Below, piece by piece: positions 9,229 through 16,712 of a stretch of 64,000 nt of DNA. The stretch comes from Spirochaetota bacterium (GTDB taxonomy: Bacteria; Spirochaetota; Spirochaetia; Treponematales; UBA12059). The notes beneath the pieces are model-generated. The model did no database searches. It saw only the letters and a program-made list of their open reading frames with translations, and had not been told where the DNA came from. Position 1 is the first letter of the stretch; each line of letters opens with the position of its first letter. Position numbers and translations under genes: made by a program. The stretch is taken from positions 62,001 through 126,000 of the forward strand of contig JAKLDN010000002.1 of assembly GCA_022703505.1 (NCBI GenBank). Direction: 5' to 3'.

Positions 9229-9367
9229 GTGAATGGGTGAATGGGTGAAGTAGTGAATGGGTGGGAGGCCTGTAAATCCGGTAATTAATGGCTCTCAGCG
9301 AATTCCACAGACCGAGTTTGTAACCCGCCGCCTTCCTGATTCACCGATTCACTATTCACCCATTCAC
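9229..9367. repeat. intergenic inverted repeat built of GTGAATGG units
   Basis: After thyX a run of GTGAATGGGTGAATGGGTGA-type units (9229-9263) appears, and its reverse complement occurs at 9338-9367, reaching into the stop codon of the convergent DUF2804 gene. The outermost 14 bases (9229-9242 with 9354-9367) pair perfectly. It would form a long hairpin or act as a two-way terminator. Between the arms no gene is evident. Confidence 0.7.
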
Positions 9368-10413
9368 GCCCTCAGATACTTCTTCTCCCCGATCCCGTAC
9401 ACCCAGGACGCGTCGATCTTCTCCCCCTCCCCGGAACGCACAAAGCCCTTGAAGGAGCCGAAGGGTCCCGAGTAGTCGGCCTGGGCGGCCAGGAGGTTGA
9501 GGCGGATGTCGAACCGGGTCTCGGGGTGGAAGGTGAGGTCCACCCGGCCCTCGGTGTCCTGGATCACCCAGTCCTCGTAGACCCCCCGGGGGCGGGTGAC
9601 CTTCACGGGCGGCAGGGGGAAGGTCCGGCCCCCGACCCACATGCAGTTCTCGCTGTTGCGCTCGGGATCCTTCACCGGGTTGTCCGTCAGGTTGAAGCCC
9701 ACGCGGCGTCCCTTGGGGTCCTGTCCGAATCCGATCACCCAGTCGTACCGGAGGCGGTAGGGGTAGTATCCCTTGTGGTCGTCCAGGATGCCCATGGAGT
9801 CGGGACCCGAGAAGTCCGCGGTCTCCCCGCCGATCAACAGGGCTCCGCCCATGGGGCAGAGGGCCTTGGTCGAGTACATGGCCCGGTTGAGGCCCAGGGG
9901 CAGGCAGACGGTCTGCATGGCCGTCTGGCGGTCGTTCCAGGGCAGGGTGAACTCCCCCTCCAGGGCCGGGCAGGTCCGGGTCCTGCGGTGGTCCACCCGG
10001 ACCCGAAGGCTCCCCCCGGACAGGTCCAGGTCGTAGGCCAGGAGGTCCCGGCGGCTTTTGTACGCCACCTTGCACCCGTCCAGGGAGGGGCCGAAGCGGA
10101 AGAAGCCCCCCGGCAGGATCCGGCGGAACCCGAAGCTTTTCCGGGTTTCCCGGTCGTAGCCCTGGAACAGGGCCAGGGCGGCGCTCTTGGCGTCGTACAG
10201 GGCCGTCATCAGGATGTACCGGCTGCTGCCCAGGTAGAAGGCCACCCATTCCTTCAGGCGGAACCGCTTTATGAAGCGGGGGACCGCGTGATGGTAGGGC
10301 CGCTCTACGTCCAGCATGTTGGTCCGCCCGAAGGGCTTCGCGAAGGTCCCGTAGGCGAAGCGGCCCTCGGACACGATCGCGGGAAGGGGATCCAGGACGG
10401 GGCGTTCGTACAT
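9364..10413 (-). CDS. DUF2804 family protein
   Basis: Protein of 349 residues matching the DUF2804 family: early R-x-N-M-L-D...KEW segment, then a long beta-rich body with a WVIGFGQD region and a C-terminal FHPETRFDIRLNL stretch. No signal peptide. The family is widespread in bacteria and lipid-rich eukaryotes and has no established reaction; a lipocalin-like lipid-binding fold has been suggested. It starts ten bases after the stop of the beta-hydroxyacid dehydrogenase gene, so the two form an operon. Confidence 0.83.
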   Translation of the reverse strand: MYERPVLDPLPAIVSEGRFAYGTFAKPFGRTNMLDVERPYHHAVPRFIKRFRLKEWVAFYLGSSRYILMTALYDAKSAALALFQGYDRETRKSFGFRRILPGGFFRFGPSLDGCKVAYKSRRDLLAYDLDLSGGSLRVRVDHRRTRTCPALEGEFTLPWNDRQTAMQTVCLPLGLNRAMYSTKALCPMGGALLIGGETADFSGPDSMGILDDHKGYYPYRLRYDWVIGFGQDPKGRRVGFNLTDNPVKDPERNSENCMWVGGRTFPLPPVKVTRPRGVYEDWVIQDTEGRVDLTFHPETRFDIRLNLLAAQADYSGPFGSFKGFVRSGEGEKIDASWVYGIGEKKYLRA

Positions 10414-10423
10414 CGCGGGCGTT

Positions 10424-11311
10424 CTACCGCGGGATCCCGTTCTTGTACAGGAGGTAGAGGGCCTGGGTGCCCTTTTCCGCGTACCCCCGGTCGACCATCT
10501 TCGCGAAGAGGCTTTCCGCCAGGGTCAGCATGGGGAGGTCCGCTCCCATGGCCCGGGCGGACTCCAGGGCTATGCGCAGGTCCTTGAGGTAATGCTTGGT
10601 GAAGAAGCCCGGCTCGAAGTTGCCGTCCAGCATCCGGGGCACCATGTTGGAGAGCTGCCAGGATGCCGCCGCCCCGGTGGAGATGGAGTCCAGGACGGTC
10701 CGGGGATCCAGGCCGGCCTTTTCCGCGTAGACGAGGGCCTCAACGGTTCCCGCGAGGGCGCCGGCTATGACGATCTGGTTGACCATCTTGGTGTACTGGC
10801 CCGAGCCCGCGGGTCCCTGGCGGACCACGGTCTTGCCCATGGTCAGGAGGAGGGGCTTGGCCTCCTCGAAGTCCGGTTCCGAGCCGCCGACCATGATGCT
10901 CAGGGTCGCGTTCCGGGCCCCGAGGTCGCCTCCGGACACCGGGGCGTCCAGGGCGTGCAAGTCCCGCTTGCGGGCTTCCTCCCAGACCTTCCGGGCCAGG
11001 TCGGGTCGGGAGGTCGTGGTGTCCACGACCAGGGTTCCGGGCCGGGCGGTCTCCAGGATGCCCGCCTTGCCGAAGTACACCTCCTCAACGTCCTGGGGGT
11101 AGCCCACCATGGTGAACACGGCCCGGGACGCCGCGGCTACGGCCCCGGGGGAGTCGTGCCATTCGGCACCATCTTCCAGGAAGGCGAGGACCTTTTCCTT
11201 GGTCCGGGTATATACGTGAAGCCGGGCGCCCGCCTTGCGGAGGTGCCCCGCCATGCTCATTCCCATGACTCCCAGTCCGATGAAGCCGATGTCGGCACCC
11301 CGGGGTTCCAT
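10424..11311 (-). CDS. beta-hydroxyacid dehydrogenase (3-hydroxyisobutyrate dehydrogenase / tartronate semialdehyde reductase family)
   Basis: Oxidoreductase of 295 residues. The N-terminal Rossmann fold starts with GFIGLGVMGMSMAGHL, the family's dinucleotide site. Substrate-binding DAPVSGGDLGA (about 123-133) and the catalytic-lysine motif GQYTKMVNQ (about 172) are intact. These enzymes oxidise or reduce 3-hydroxyisobutyrate, glycerate/tartronate semialdehyde or 4-carbon relatives with NAD(P)H; specificity cannot be read from the motifs. AAGGAGG precedes ATG 11311. First gene of a two-gene operon with the DUF2804 protein. Confidence 0.9.
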   Translation of the reverse strand: MEPRGADIGFIGLGVMGMSMAGHLRKAGARLHVYTRTKEKVLAFLEDGAEWHDSPGAVAAASRAVFTMVGYPQDVEEVYFGKAGILETARPGTLVVDTTTSRPDLARKVWEEARKRDLHALDAPVSGGDLGARNATLSIMVGGSEPDFEEAKPLLLTMGKTVVRQGPAGSGQYTKMVNQIVIAGALAGTVEALVYAEKAGLDPRTVLDSISTGAAASWQLSNMVPRMLDGNFEPGFFTKHYLKDLRIALESARAMGADLPMLTLAESLFAKMVDRGYAEKGTQALYLLYKNGIPR

Positions 11312-11419
11312 GCGTCCTCCTTGCCCCCGTCGACGGACATCCGGCGTCGGGACCGGCGACTACTTTAGCTCCGAACGCTCCCGGAGGCAATACGGGGTCC
11401 TGTCGCCTGTCGCCTTTCC

Positions 11420-11448
11420 TTGACCGACGTCCGGACCGCGGCTATTCT
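11420..11448 (+). promoter_or_regulatory. promoter of the UPF0158-GNAT gene
   Basis: TTGACC (11420-11425) and TATTCT (11443-11448) are 17 bases apart, 21 bases before the GTG start at 11470, which has its own GGGGAGG ribosome site. Confidence 0.6.
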
Positions 11449-11469
11449 GGAAGCCCCGGGGAGGCGGAC

Positions 11470-12384
11470 GTGTTCGAGCTGGACGACAAGGTCGTGGAAT
11501 CCGTGATCTTCGCGATGGAGAACCAGGGAGCCGTGTCCTACATCGACATGGAGACCGGAATCCTCTCCTCCCGGATCGACGAAGGAGCTGAGGCCGGGGA
11601 GCCGGGCGAGGACGCCCCGGACCTCGAACCGATCCCGACCTGGACCAGCCAGGACGGGTTCCGCCTCATGGAGCAGTTCGCCCAGACCATCGGGCATCCG
11701 GTGGTGCGGGCGGACCTCCTGGCCGCCCTTTCCCGCGGACGGGGGGTTTTCCGCGCCTTCAAGGACGCCCTGGACGCCCATCCCGAGGCGGAGCGGAAGT
11801 GGTACGAGTACAAGGCCCGGGCCATGAAGGCGCGGATCGTCCAGTGGTACGAGGATCTCCGGGACGTCCGGGGGCTTCAGCGCCTGGGGCTCGAGCCCGA
11901 GGACACGGACGACCTCCTGCTTTCGGACTTCCGGATACTCCGGTACGGGGCGGAGGTCTGGGGGGATTTCGAGCCCCTGGTCCGGGCCGGCCGGGAGGAC
12001 GCCCTGGCCCGGTTCCCCGGGACCCTGGTCGACCACGTGTTCTCCACCCTGGACCGGGAGATCCGGGGGCCGTATGGGGCGGATTACTCCATCTACTCCG
12101 CGGAGTGCGAGCCCGGTGCCCGGGCGGGCATGGCCCTGACGCGTATCCTCCGGTCCGGGGAGGGGGCCTTCGCGGTCCTGGGCTTCCTGTACGTGGATCC
12201 CGAGCGCCGCCGGATCGGCCTGGGTCGGACCCTGATCGAGCGGGCCCGGGAGGATGCGTTCCGGGAGGGGATCCGGCACTTCGTTGTGGACATGCCCTTC
12301 CTGTGGCCGGAGTTCGGCGCCTCCCTGGAGGGCTTGGGGTACGCCTCCTTCGGGACCCGTTGGCTTTCCTCTTCCGGCTCCTGA
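11470..12384 (+). CDS. UPF0158 - GNAT acetyltransferase fusion protein
   Basis: Protein of 304 residues in two parts. Residues 1-145 resemble UPF0158: a short beta-region followed by FRLMEQFAQTI...LLAALSRGRGVFRAFKD and a WYEYKAR segment. Residues 155-304 are a GNAT acyltransferase, with the acetyl-CoA loop in FLYVDPERRRIGLGRTL (Q/RxxGxG/A form as RRIGLG). GTG 11470 has GGGGAGG five bases before it. UPF0158 has no firm function; fusion with an N-acetyltransferase suggests a regulatory or modification role. The downstream gene converges and ends seven bases away. Confidence 0.8.
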   Translation: MFELDDKVVESVIFAMENQGAVSYIDMETGILSSRIDEGAEAGEPGEDAPDLEPIPTWTSQDGFRLMEQFAQTIGHPVVRADLLAALSRGRGVFRAFKDALDAHPEAERKWYEYKARAMKARIVQWYEDLRDVRGLQRLGLEPEDTDDLLLSDFRILRYGAEVWGDFEPLVRAGREDALARFPGTLVDHVFSTLDREIRGPYGADYSIYSAECEPGARAGMALTRILRSGEGAFAVLGFLYVDPERRRIGLGRTLIERAREDAFREGIRHFVVDMPFLWPEFGASLEGLGYASFGTRWLSSSGS

Positions 12385-12391
12385 CGGCCCC

Positions 12392-12691
12392 TTACCAGCC
12401 GAAACGCCTCATATCCACCCGACCCTCGGGGCTGACCTCCACCCCCTCGGCCTCCAGGAGGGTCTTCTGGAGCTCGAAGCCCCCTCCCGGGGGTAGGGCG
12501 ATGCGGCCGTCGCTCCGGATCACCCGGTGCCAGGGAAGCCCGTCCTTCCGGGAGCAGGCGTGGAGGATCCGGGCCGTGGTCCGGCCCCCGTTGGCCACCC
12601 CCGCCCGGGCCGCCGCCCCCGCGTAGGACACGACCCTGCCGGCCGGGATCTCCCGCAGGACGGCTCGGATCCGGTCGCCGATATCACTCAT
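12392..12691 (-). CDS. alkyltransferase-like (ATL) DNA base-flipping protein
   Basis: Protein of 99 residues with the MGMT DNA-binding fold (IPAGRVVSYAGAAARAGV, then GRTTARIL). The active-site PCHR of O6-alkylguanine methyltransferases reads PWHRV here, so the acceptor cysteine is replaced by tryptophan, the mark of ATL proteins. These bind O6-alkylguanine, flip it and recruit nucleotide excision repair without repairing it themselves. GGGAG precedes ATG 12691. Monocistronic, converging with the UPF0158-GNAT gene. Confidence 0.9.
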   Translation of the reverse strand: MSDIGDRIRAVLREIPAGRVVSYAGAAARAGVANGGRTTARILHACSRKDGLPWHRVIRSDGRIALPPGGGFELQKTLLEAEGVEVSPEGRVDMRRFGW

Positions 12692-12739
12692 GGTTTTCTC
12701 CCTTCCGGCGCCGACGTGCAGGGCATTCGCATCATCGAT

Positions 12740-12863
12740 CCGACAGGATGAACTGGATTATGACGGATGGACAGGATGAGATATAGGGAGGGAAGTCGTC
12801 CACCCGCCTTTCGCATTCTGATTCATCCTGTTCATCCTTTCCTCATCTTGTCCATCCTGTCGG
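12740..12863. repeat. intergenic inverted repeat of GGATGAACAGGATG-type units
   Basis: Short ACAGGATG / GGATGAAC units fill 12740-12780 and their complements fill 12819-12863. The outer arms CCGACAGGATG and CATCCTGTCGG are perfect 11-base complements. The same family recurs at 31115-31249. No open reading frame of note lies within. Confidence 0.7.
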
Positions 12864-12891
12864 AAAATTCTGGAATTCGTCAGAGGGCAAA

Positions 12892-12950
12892 ATGACACCC
12901 ATAGTCATAGTGTCATATCCTTGACACCCCTTTTCGGGGCGTGCTAGCGT
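12892..12950 (+). promoter_or_regulatory. candidate promoter and operator of the fab operon
   Basis: TTGACA (12921-12926) and TAGCGT (12945-12950) are 18 bases apart, the -10 being weak. Just upstream ATGACAC (12892-12898) and GTGTCAT (12910-12916) form a perfect inverted repeat with 11 bases between the arms; half-sites of the same TGTCA/TGACA type recur inside the -35 region. This could be the site of a fatty-acid regulator, but no known fab operator is matched. Confidence 0.45.
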
Positions 12951-12967
12951 TCCCCTAGTCCGATCCT

Positions 12968-13095
12968 GGCAGGTTGTTGAAATACTCGAAGCATTTCAAC
13001 AACCTGCCATGCAATTGCTCGAGAACCTGCGGTTCTCTGCGCAATTGCGAGATTGAGGTAGTGTTGAAAAAGGCTCCTTGGCCTTTTTCAACACT
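12968..13095 (-). repeat. triple-hairpin repeat, copy 1 (inverted orientation)
   Basis: Three consecutive stem-loops: 12968-13008 (16-bp perfect arms GGCAGGTTGTTGAAAT / ATTTCAACAACCTGCC), 13011-13048 (GCAATTGC...GCAATTGC with inner GAGAACC/GGTTCTC) and 13060-13095 (15-bp arms AGTGTTGAAAAAGGC / GCCTTTTTCAACACT). Copies 2 and 3 at 16319-16447 and 35165-35294 read in the other direction. It lies between the fab promoter and the ribosome site of fabD, so it would form the 5' leader of the fab mRNA. Confidence 0.92.
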
Positions 13096-13112
13096 TTGCC
13101 AAGGAGGATCCC

Positions 13113-14033
13113 GTGAAGGCATGTTTCCTGTTTCCCGGCCAGGGGGCGCAGTATATCGGCATGGGCAAGGATTTCTACGAGACCAGCACGGCGGCCAAGG
13201 AGATCTTCGACATGGCGTCGGAGATTTCCAAGCTGGACTTGAAGAAGCTCATATTCGAGGGGACCGAGGACGACCTCAAGCAGACTCGGGTGACCCAGAT
13301 AGCCCTGGCGGTGGTGGAAGCCGCTGCCTCTTCCTGCATCCGCGACTACGGCACGAAGGCCTCGGGAGCCGCGGGCTTCTCCCTGGGGGAGTGGCCCGCC
13401 CTGGTGGAGGCCGGCTTCCTGGACCTGCCCGTCATGTTCCGCCTGGTGGCGGAGCGGGGCCGGCTCATGGCCGAGGCGGGGGAGCGGTCCGGCGGGAGCG
13501 GCATGGCCGCGGTGCTCGGACTGGCCCCGGAGGCCATCGAGGCCGCCCTCAAGGGCGCGGGGATCGACGACGTCTGGCCCGCCAACCTCAACTCTTCCAG
13601 CCAGACCGTCGTGTCCGGCACCGAATCGGGGCTCGGGAAGATCGAGGTCCCCTTGAAGGCGGCGGGGGCCAAGAGGGTCATCCGGCTCAAGGTGTCCGGG
13701 GCCTTCCATTCCCCGATCATGAAGTACGCCTACGACGGCTTCAAGGAACTCCTCTCGGACGTGGAGTTCAAGGACGCCAAGATCCCCTTCTACTCCAACG
13801 TGACCGGCGGGATCATCACCTCCGGGGCGGAAGCCAAGCGCTGCGCCGCCGAGCAGATCATCAGCGCCGTGCGATGGGTCGAGGAAGAGAAGGCCATCCT
13901 GGCGGCGGGCTTCGACGCATGCCTGGAAGCGGGCCCGGGCACGGTCCTGGGCGGCCTGTGGAAAAGCGTGACCGAGACGGTTCCCTGCCACCCCTGCGGG
14001 ACGGTGGACCAGGTGGCCGCGATTTCCCTGTAG
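13113..14033 (+). CDS. fabD: malonyl-CoA:ACP transacylase FabD
   Basis: Loads malonyl groups onto acyl carrier protein for fatty acid synthesis. The N-terminal FPGQGAQYIGMG and the catalytic His in SGAFHSP (about residue 199) are typical. The nucleophile elbow reads GFSLGEW rather than the usual GHSLGE, so the residue before the catalytic Ser is Phe. 306 residues, normal length. GTG 13113 follows AAGGAGG by six bases. It opens a fabD-fabG-fabF cluster; the leader carries a triple-hairpin repeat. Confidence 0.93.
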   Translation: MKACFLFPGQGAQYIGMGKDFYETSTAAKEIFDMASEISKLDLKKLIFEGTEDDLKQTRVTQIALAVVEAAASSCIRDYGTKASGAAGFSLGEWPALVEAGFLDLPVMFRLVAERGRLMAEAGERSGGSGMAAVLGLAPEAIEAALKGAGIDDVWPANLNSSSQTVVSGTESGLGKIEVPLKAAGAKRVIRLKVSGAFHSPIMKYAYDGFKELLSDVEFKDAKIPFYSNVTGGIITSGAEAKRCAAEQIISAVRWVEEEKAILAAGFDACLEAGPGTVLGGLWKSVTETVPCHPCGTVDQVAAISL

Positions 14034-14042
14034 GAGGGCGTC

Positions 14043-14795
14043 ATGGCGGATGGGCTTCTCAAAGATTCCGTGGCGATCGTCACCGGCGGGTCCAAGGGGA
14101 TCGGTCACGCGGTCGTGGCCGCCTTCCTCCGGGAGGGCGCCCGGGTCCACTATTTCTCCCGGACCAAGGCGGAGGACCACGCGGAGCTGGAGGCCCTGGC
14201 GGCTTCCGGCGGCGGGACTGTGGCGTGGACGGCCTGCGACGTGGCGGACGAGAAGGGGGTCGAGGCGGCCGTGGACGCCGTGGCGGCCTCCGAAGGCCGC
14301 ATCGACGTGGTGGTCAACAACGCGGGCATCACCCGGGACAACCTGGTCTTCCGGATGAGTCTGGACGAGTGGGACACCGTGGTCCGCACCAACCTGACCA
14401 GCGCCTTCCTGGTTTCCCGCACCGCGGCCCGGCACATGATCAAGAAGCGGTCGGGCAGCATCATCAACGTCTCCAGCGTGGTCGGCATCATGGGGAACGG
14501 CGGCCAGACGAACTACTCCGCCTCCAAGGCCGGTCTCATCGGCTTCACCAAGAGCCTGGCCCGGGAGGTCTCCGCCCGGAAGGTCCGGGTCAACGCCGTG
14601 GCGCCGGGCTACATCGACACCGCCATGACCGAGGCGATCCCCGAGGAGGCCAAGGCCAAGCTGGCCGCGGCCATCCCCCTGGGCCGGACGGGCTCCCCCG
14701 AGGAAGTGGCCAAGGCCGTCCTCTTCCTGGCCTCCGACCTGGCCTCCTACGTGACCGGGGAGGTTCTGAAGGTGGACGGCGGCCTTGCGATGTAG
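14043..14795 (+). CDS. fabG: 3-oxoacyl-ACP reductase FabG
   Basis: NADPH-dependent reductase of the elongation cycle, 250 residues. It has the short-chain dehydrogenase motifs TGGSKGIG, NNAG (about 95), the catalytic Ser in NVSSVVG and YSASK (Tyr/Lys). It starts nine bases after fabD with GGAGG before ATG 14043. The last four codons and stop lie inside the 5' arm of a perfect 17-bp palindrome (14783-14820), which ties the end of the gene to a hairpin. acpP, which commonly follows fabG, is absent. Confidence 0.95.
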   Translation: MADGLLKDSVAIVTGGSKGIGHAVVAAFLREGARVHYFSRTKAEDHAELEALAASGGGTVAWTACDVADEKGVEAAVDAVAASEGRIDVVVNNAGITRDNLVFRMSLDEWDTVVRTNLTSAFLVSRTAARHMIKKRSGSIINVSSVVGIMGNGGQTNYSASKAGLIGFTKSLAREVSARKVRVNAVAPGYIDTAMTEAIPEEAKAKLAAAIPLGRTGSPEEVAKAVLFLASDLASYVTGEVLKVDGGLAM

Positions 14796-14820
14796 CGCGA
14801 TAACGCGCTACATCGCAAGG
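14783..14820. terminator. perfect 17-bp hairpin spanning the fabG stop codon
   Basis: CCTTGCGATGTAGCGCG (14783-14799) and its exact complement (14804-14820) flank the loop ATAA. The fabG stop TAG (14793-14795) is inside the 5' arm. There is no T-tract, so it may act as a transcript-stabilising or Rho-linked element rather than a classic terminator. Confidence 0.6.
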
Positions 14821-15009
14821 GCACGGAAGCCCTTCGGGCTTCCGCGACTCCCAGGAATGGCCAAGCCGGCGACGAAGCCCTTGCGGGCTTCGTCGAATTC
14901 CCGAAACAAGGGCACGGAAGCCCTTCGGGCTTCCGCGACGCCCAGGAATGGCCAGGCCGGCAACGAAGCCGCGCAGCGGCTTCGTCGATCTTCAGGAGCA
15001 AGGGCACGG
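14816..15009. repeat. tandem 91-92 bp repeat, each unit with two hairpins, between fabG and fabF
   Basis: Units begin with CAAGGGCACGG at 14816, 14907 and 14999 (third only a fragment). Each full unit holds GGAAGCCC-TTC-GGGCTTCC (14825-14843 and 14916-14934) and a second hairpin, GACGAAGCCC-TTGC-GGGCTTCGTC in unit 1 (14871-14894) and CGAAGCCGC-GCA-GCGGCTTCG in unit 2 (14964-14984). The second hairpin differs between units by paired changes that preserve the stem. No gene is present in 14796-15075. Confidence 0.85.
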
Positions 15010-15075
15010 CCTCTGGAAGCGGGGGGCCGAGTAGCGTAGAATCTGTCCATCTTCTACGGTTTCAGGGGGTGGACC

Positions 15076-16314
15076 ATGGATAGACGCAGGGTTGTCGTGA
15101 CGGGCTTGGGGGTCGTGAGTCCGGTCGGGAACAGCGTCCCCGAGTTCTGGGAATCCATCAAGTCGGGCAGGAACGGGATCGGTCCCATCACCCAGATCAA
15201 CGTCGAGGACATGTCCGTCAAGATCGCCGGGGAGGTCAAGAACTTCGACCCGGGCCTTCGGATGGACGCCAAGGAAGCCAAGAAGATGGACCGCTTCAGC
15301 CAATACGCGGTCTATGCCGCCCGGGAGGCCTGGGAGGACGCGGGTCTGGGGCAGGGTGTCCAGGATCCCGAGCGGTTGGGAGTCTGCCTGGGCACGGGAC
15401 AGGGAGGGACCTCCTCCATCGAGGAGAGCGCGGCGCGTCTGTACGAGCGGGGCCCGGGACGGGTCCCGCCCCTGACGGTGGTCAAGGTCCTTCCCAACAT
15501 CGGCGCCGCCAACGTGGCCATCTCCGTGGGCGCCACGGGTCCCTGCCAGTGCATCGTGACCGCCTGCGCCGCGGGCACGGACGCCATCGGCACGGGACTC
15601 CGATGGATCCAGGAGGGCCACGCGGACGTGGTCTTCGCCGGGGGCTCCGAGGCCTGCGTCACCCGGCTGGCGGTGGCCTCCTTCGCCATGATCCAGGCCC
15701 TCTCCACCCGCAACGACGACCCCGCCCACGCCTCCCGGCCCTTCGACAAGGACCGGGACGGCTTCGTCATGGCCGAGGGCTGCGGGGTCCTGGTCCTGGA
15801 GGACTTCGAGAGGGCCAAGGCCCGAGGTGCCCGCATCTACTGCGAGCTGGCGGGCTTCGGGACCACCTGCGACGCCCACCACCTGACCGCCCCCGACCCC
15901 GAGGGCCGCGGCGCGGCCCGGGCCATGACCCTGGCCCTCAAGGACGCGGGGATGCGACCCGAGGACATCGATTACCTGAACGCCCACGGGACCTCGACCC
16001 CCCTCAACGATCCCATCGAGACCAAGGCCATCAAGCTCGCCTTCGGGGACCACGCCCGGAAGCTCATGATCTCCTCCACCAAGTCCATGACGGGGCACTG
16101 CGTAGGGGCCGCCGGGGGTGTGGAGGGGGTAGCCACGGTCCTGGCCGTCCGGGACCAGTTCGCCCCGCCGACCATCAACCTGGAGAACCCGGATCCCGAG
16201 TGCGACCTGGACTACGTGCCGAACCGGGGCCGTTCCGCGCCCATCCGCGCGGCGATGAAGGATTCCCTGGGGTTCGGGGGACAGAACGCGGTGGTGATCT
16301 TCAAACGGATCTAG
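15076..16314 (+). CDS. fabF: 3-oxoacyl-ACP synthase II FabF
   Basis: Condensing enzyme that elongates acyl-ACP with malonyl-ACP, 412 residues. The thiolase-fold triad is present: Cys in VTACAAGT (about 166), His in NAHGTST (about 305) and His in SMTGHCVGAAG (about 341). VVVTGLGVVSPVGN marks the usual N-terminus. GGGGGTGG precedes ATG 15076. Its stop is five bases before copy 2 of the triple-hairpin repeat, which separates it from the convergent acylphosphatase gene. Confidence 0.96.
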   Translation: MDRRRVVVTGLGVVSPVGNSVPEFWESIKSGRNGIGPITQINVEDMSVKIAGEVKNFDPGLRMDAKEAKKMDRFSQYAVYAAREAWEDAGLGQGVQDPERLGVCLGTGQGGTSSIEESAARLYERGPGRVPPLTVVKVLPNIGAANVAISVGATGPCQCIVTACAAGTDAIGTGLRWIQEGHADVVFAGGSEACVTRLAVASFAMIQALSTRNDDPAHASRPFDKDRDGFVMAEGCGVLVLEDFERAKARGARIYCELAGFGTTCDAHHLTAPDPEGRGAARAMTLALKDAGMRPEDIDYLNAHGTSTPLNDPIETKAIKLAFGDHARKLMISSTKSMTGHCVGAAGGVEGVATVLAVRDQFAPPTINLENPDPECDLDYVPNRGRSAPIRAAMKDSLGFGGQNAVVIFKRI

Positions 16315-16318
16315 CAGG

Positions 16319-16447
16319 GTGTTGAAAAAGGCTATAGAGCCTTTTTCAACACTACCTCAATGTCGCAATTGCGCAGAGAACCGTAAGGTTCTCGAGCAAT
16401 TGCATAGCAGGTTGTTGAAATGCCTCGAGTATTTCAACAACCTGCTA
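16319..16447 (+). repeat. triple-hairpin repeat, copy 2
   Basis: Stem-loops at 16319-16352 (GTGTTGAAAAAGGC arms around TATAGA), 16365-16403 (GCAATTGC outer stem with GAGAACC/GGTTCTC) and 16405-16447 (17-bp arms TAGCAGGTTGTTGAAAT). The last three bases are the stop codon of the acylphosphatase gene. It sits between convergent genes, where it could end transcription from both sides. Confidence 0.92.
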
Positions 16448-16696
16448 GTCTTCGATATCGAAGGAGACGTATCCCCTGCATTCGACGGGACGGGAACGGA
16501 CGGATTCCACGCGGGCGTAGGGGGGGCCCTTCTCCAGCCAGGCCAGGTATTCCTCCACGGCCCCGGGGCTGCCCTCCGCGTGGGTCTCCACGTCCCCGTC
16601 CGGAAGGTTCCGGACCCAGCCGGACACGTGGAACCGCAGGGCCTGGATGCGGGCGGACCAGCGGAATCCCACGCCCTGGACCCGGCCGGAGACCAC
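16445..16696 (-). CDS. acylphosphatase
   Basis: Small 83-residue enzyme hydrolysing acyl phosphates. VSGRVQGVGFRW contains the phosphate-binding loop with the catalytic Arg, and GWVRNLPDG the catalytic Asn. Family members usually have about five more N-terminal residues (K-A-V-R-A before VSGRVQG), and codons for RAVRA do precede GTG 16696, but no standard start lies between it and the upstream stop at 16713-16715. Either GTG 16696 is used or translation is coupled to the upstream receiver gene. The stop codon lies in the triple-hairpin repeat. Confidence 0.85.
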   Translation of the reverse strand: MVSGRVQGVGFRWSARIQALRFHVSGWVRNLPDGDVETHAEGSPGAVEEYLAWLEKGPPYARVESVRSRPVECRGYVSFDIED

Positions 16697-16712
16697 GGCC
16701 CGGACGGCGCGG

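Noticed and set aside
12974-14803. 609-codon plus-strand frame across fabD-fabG
   Set aside because: Runs in another frame over two convincing fab genes; Gly/Arg/Pro-rich with no motif.
14816-15009. CRISPR array
   Set aside because: Only two units of 91-92 bp, each self-complementary throughout, with no unique spacers and no cas genes.
14785-15050. Small frames on both strands between fabG and fabF
   Set aside because: They merely translate the tandem hairpin repeats and have no start signals; not an ACP.
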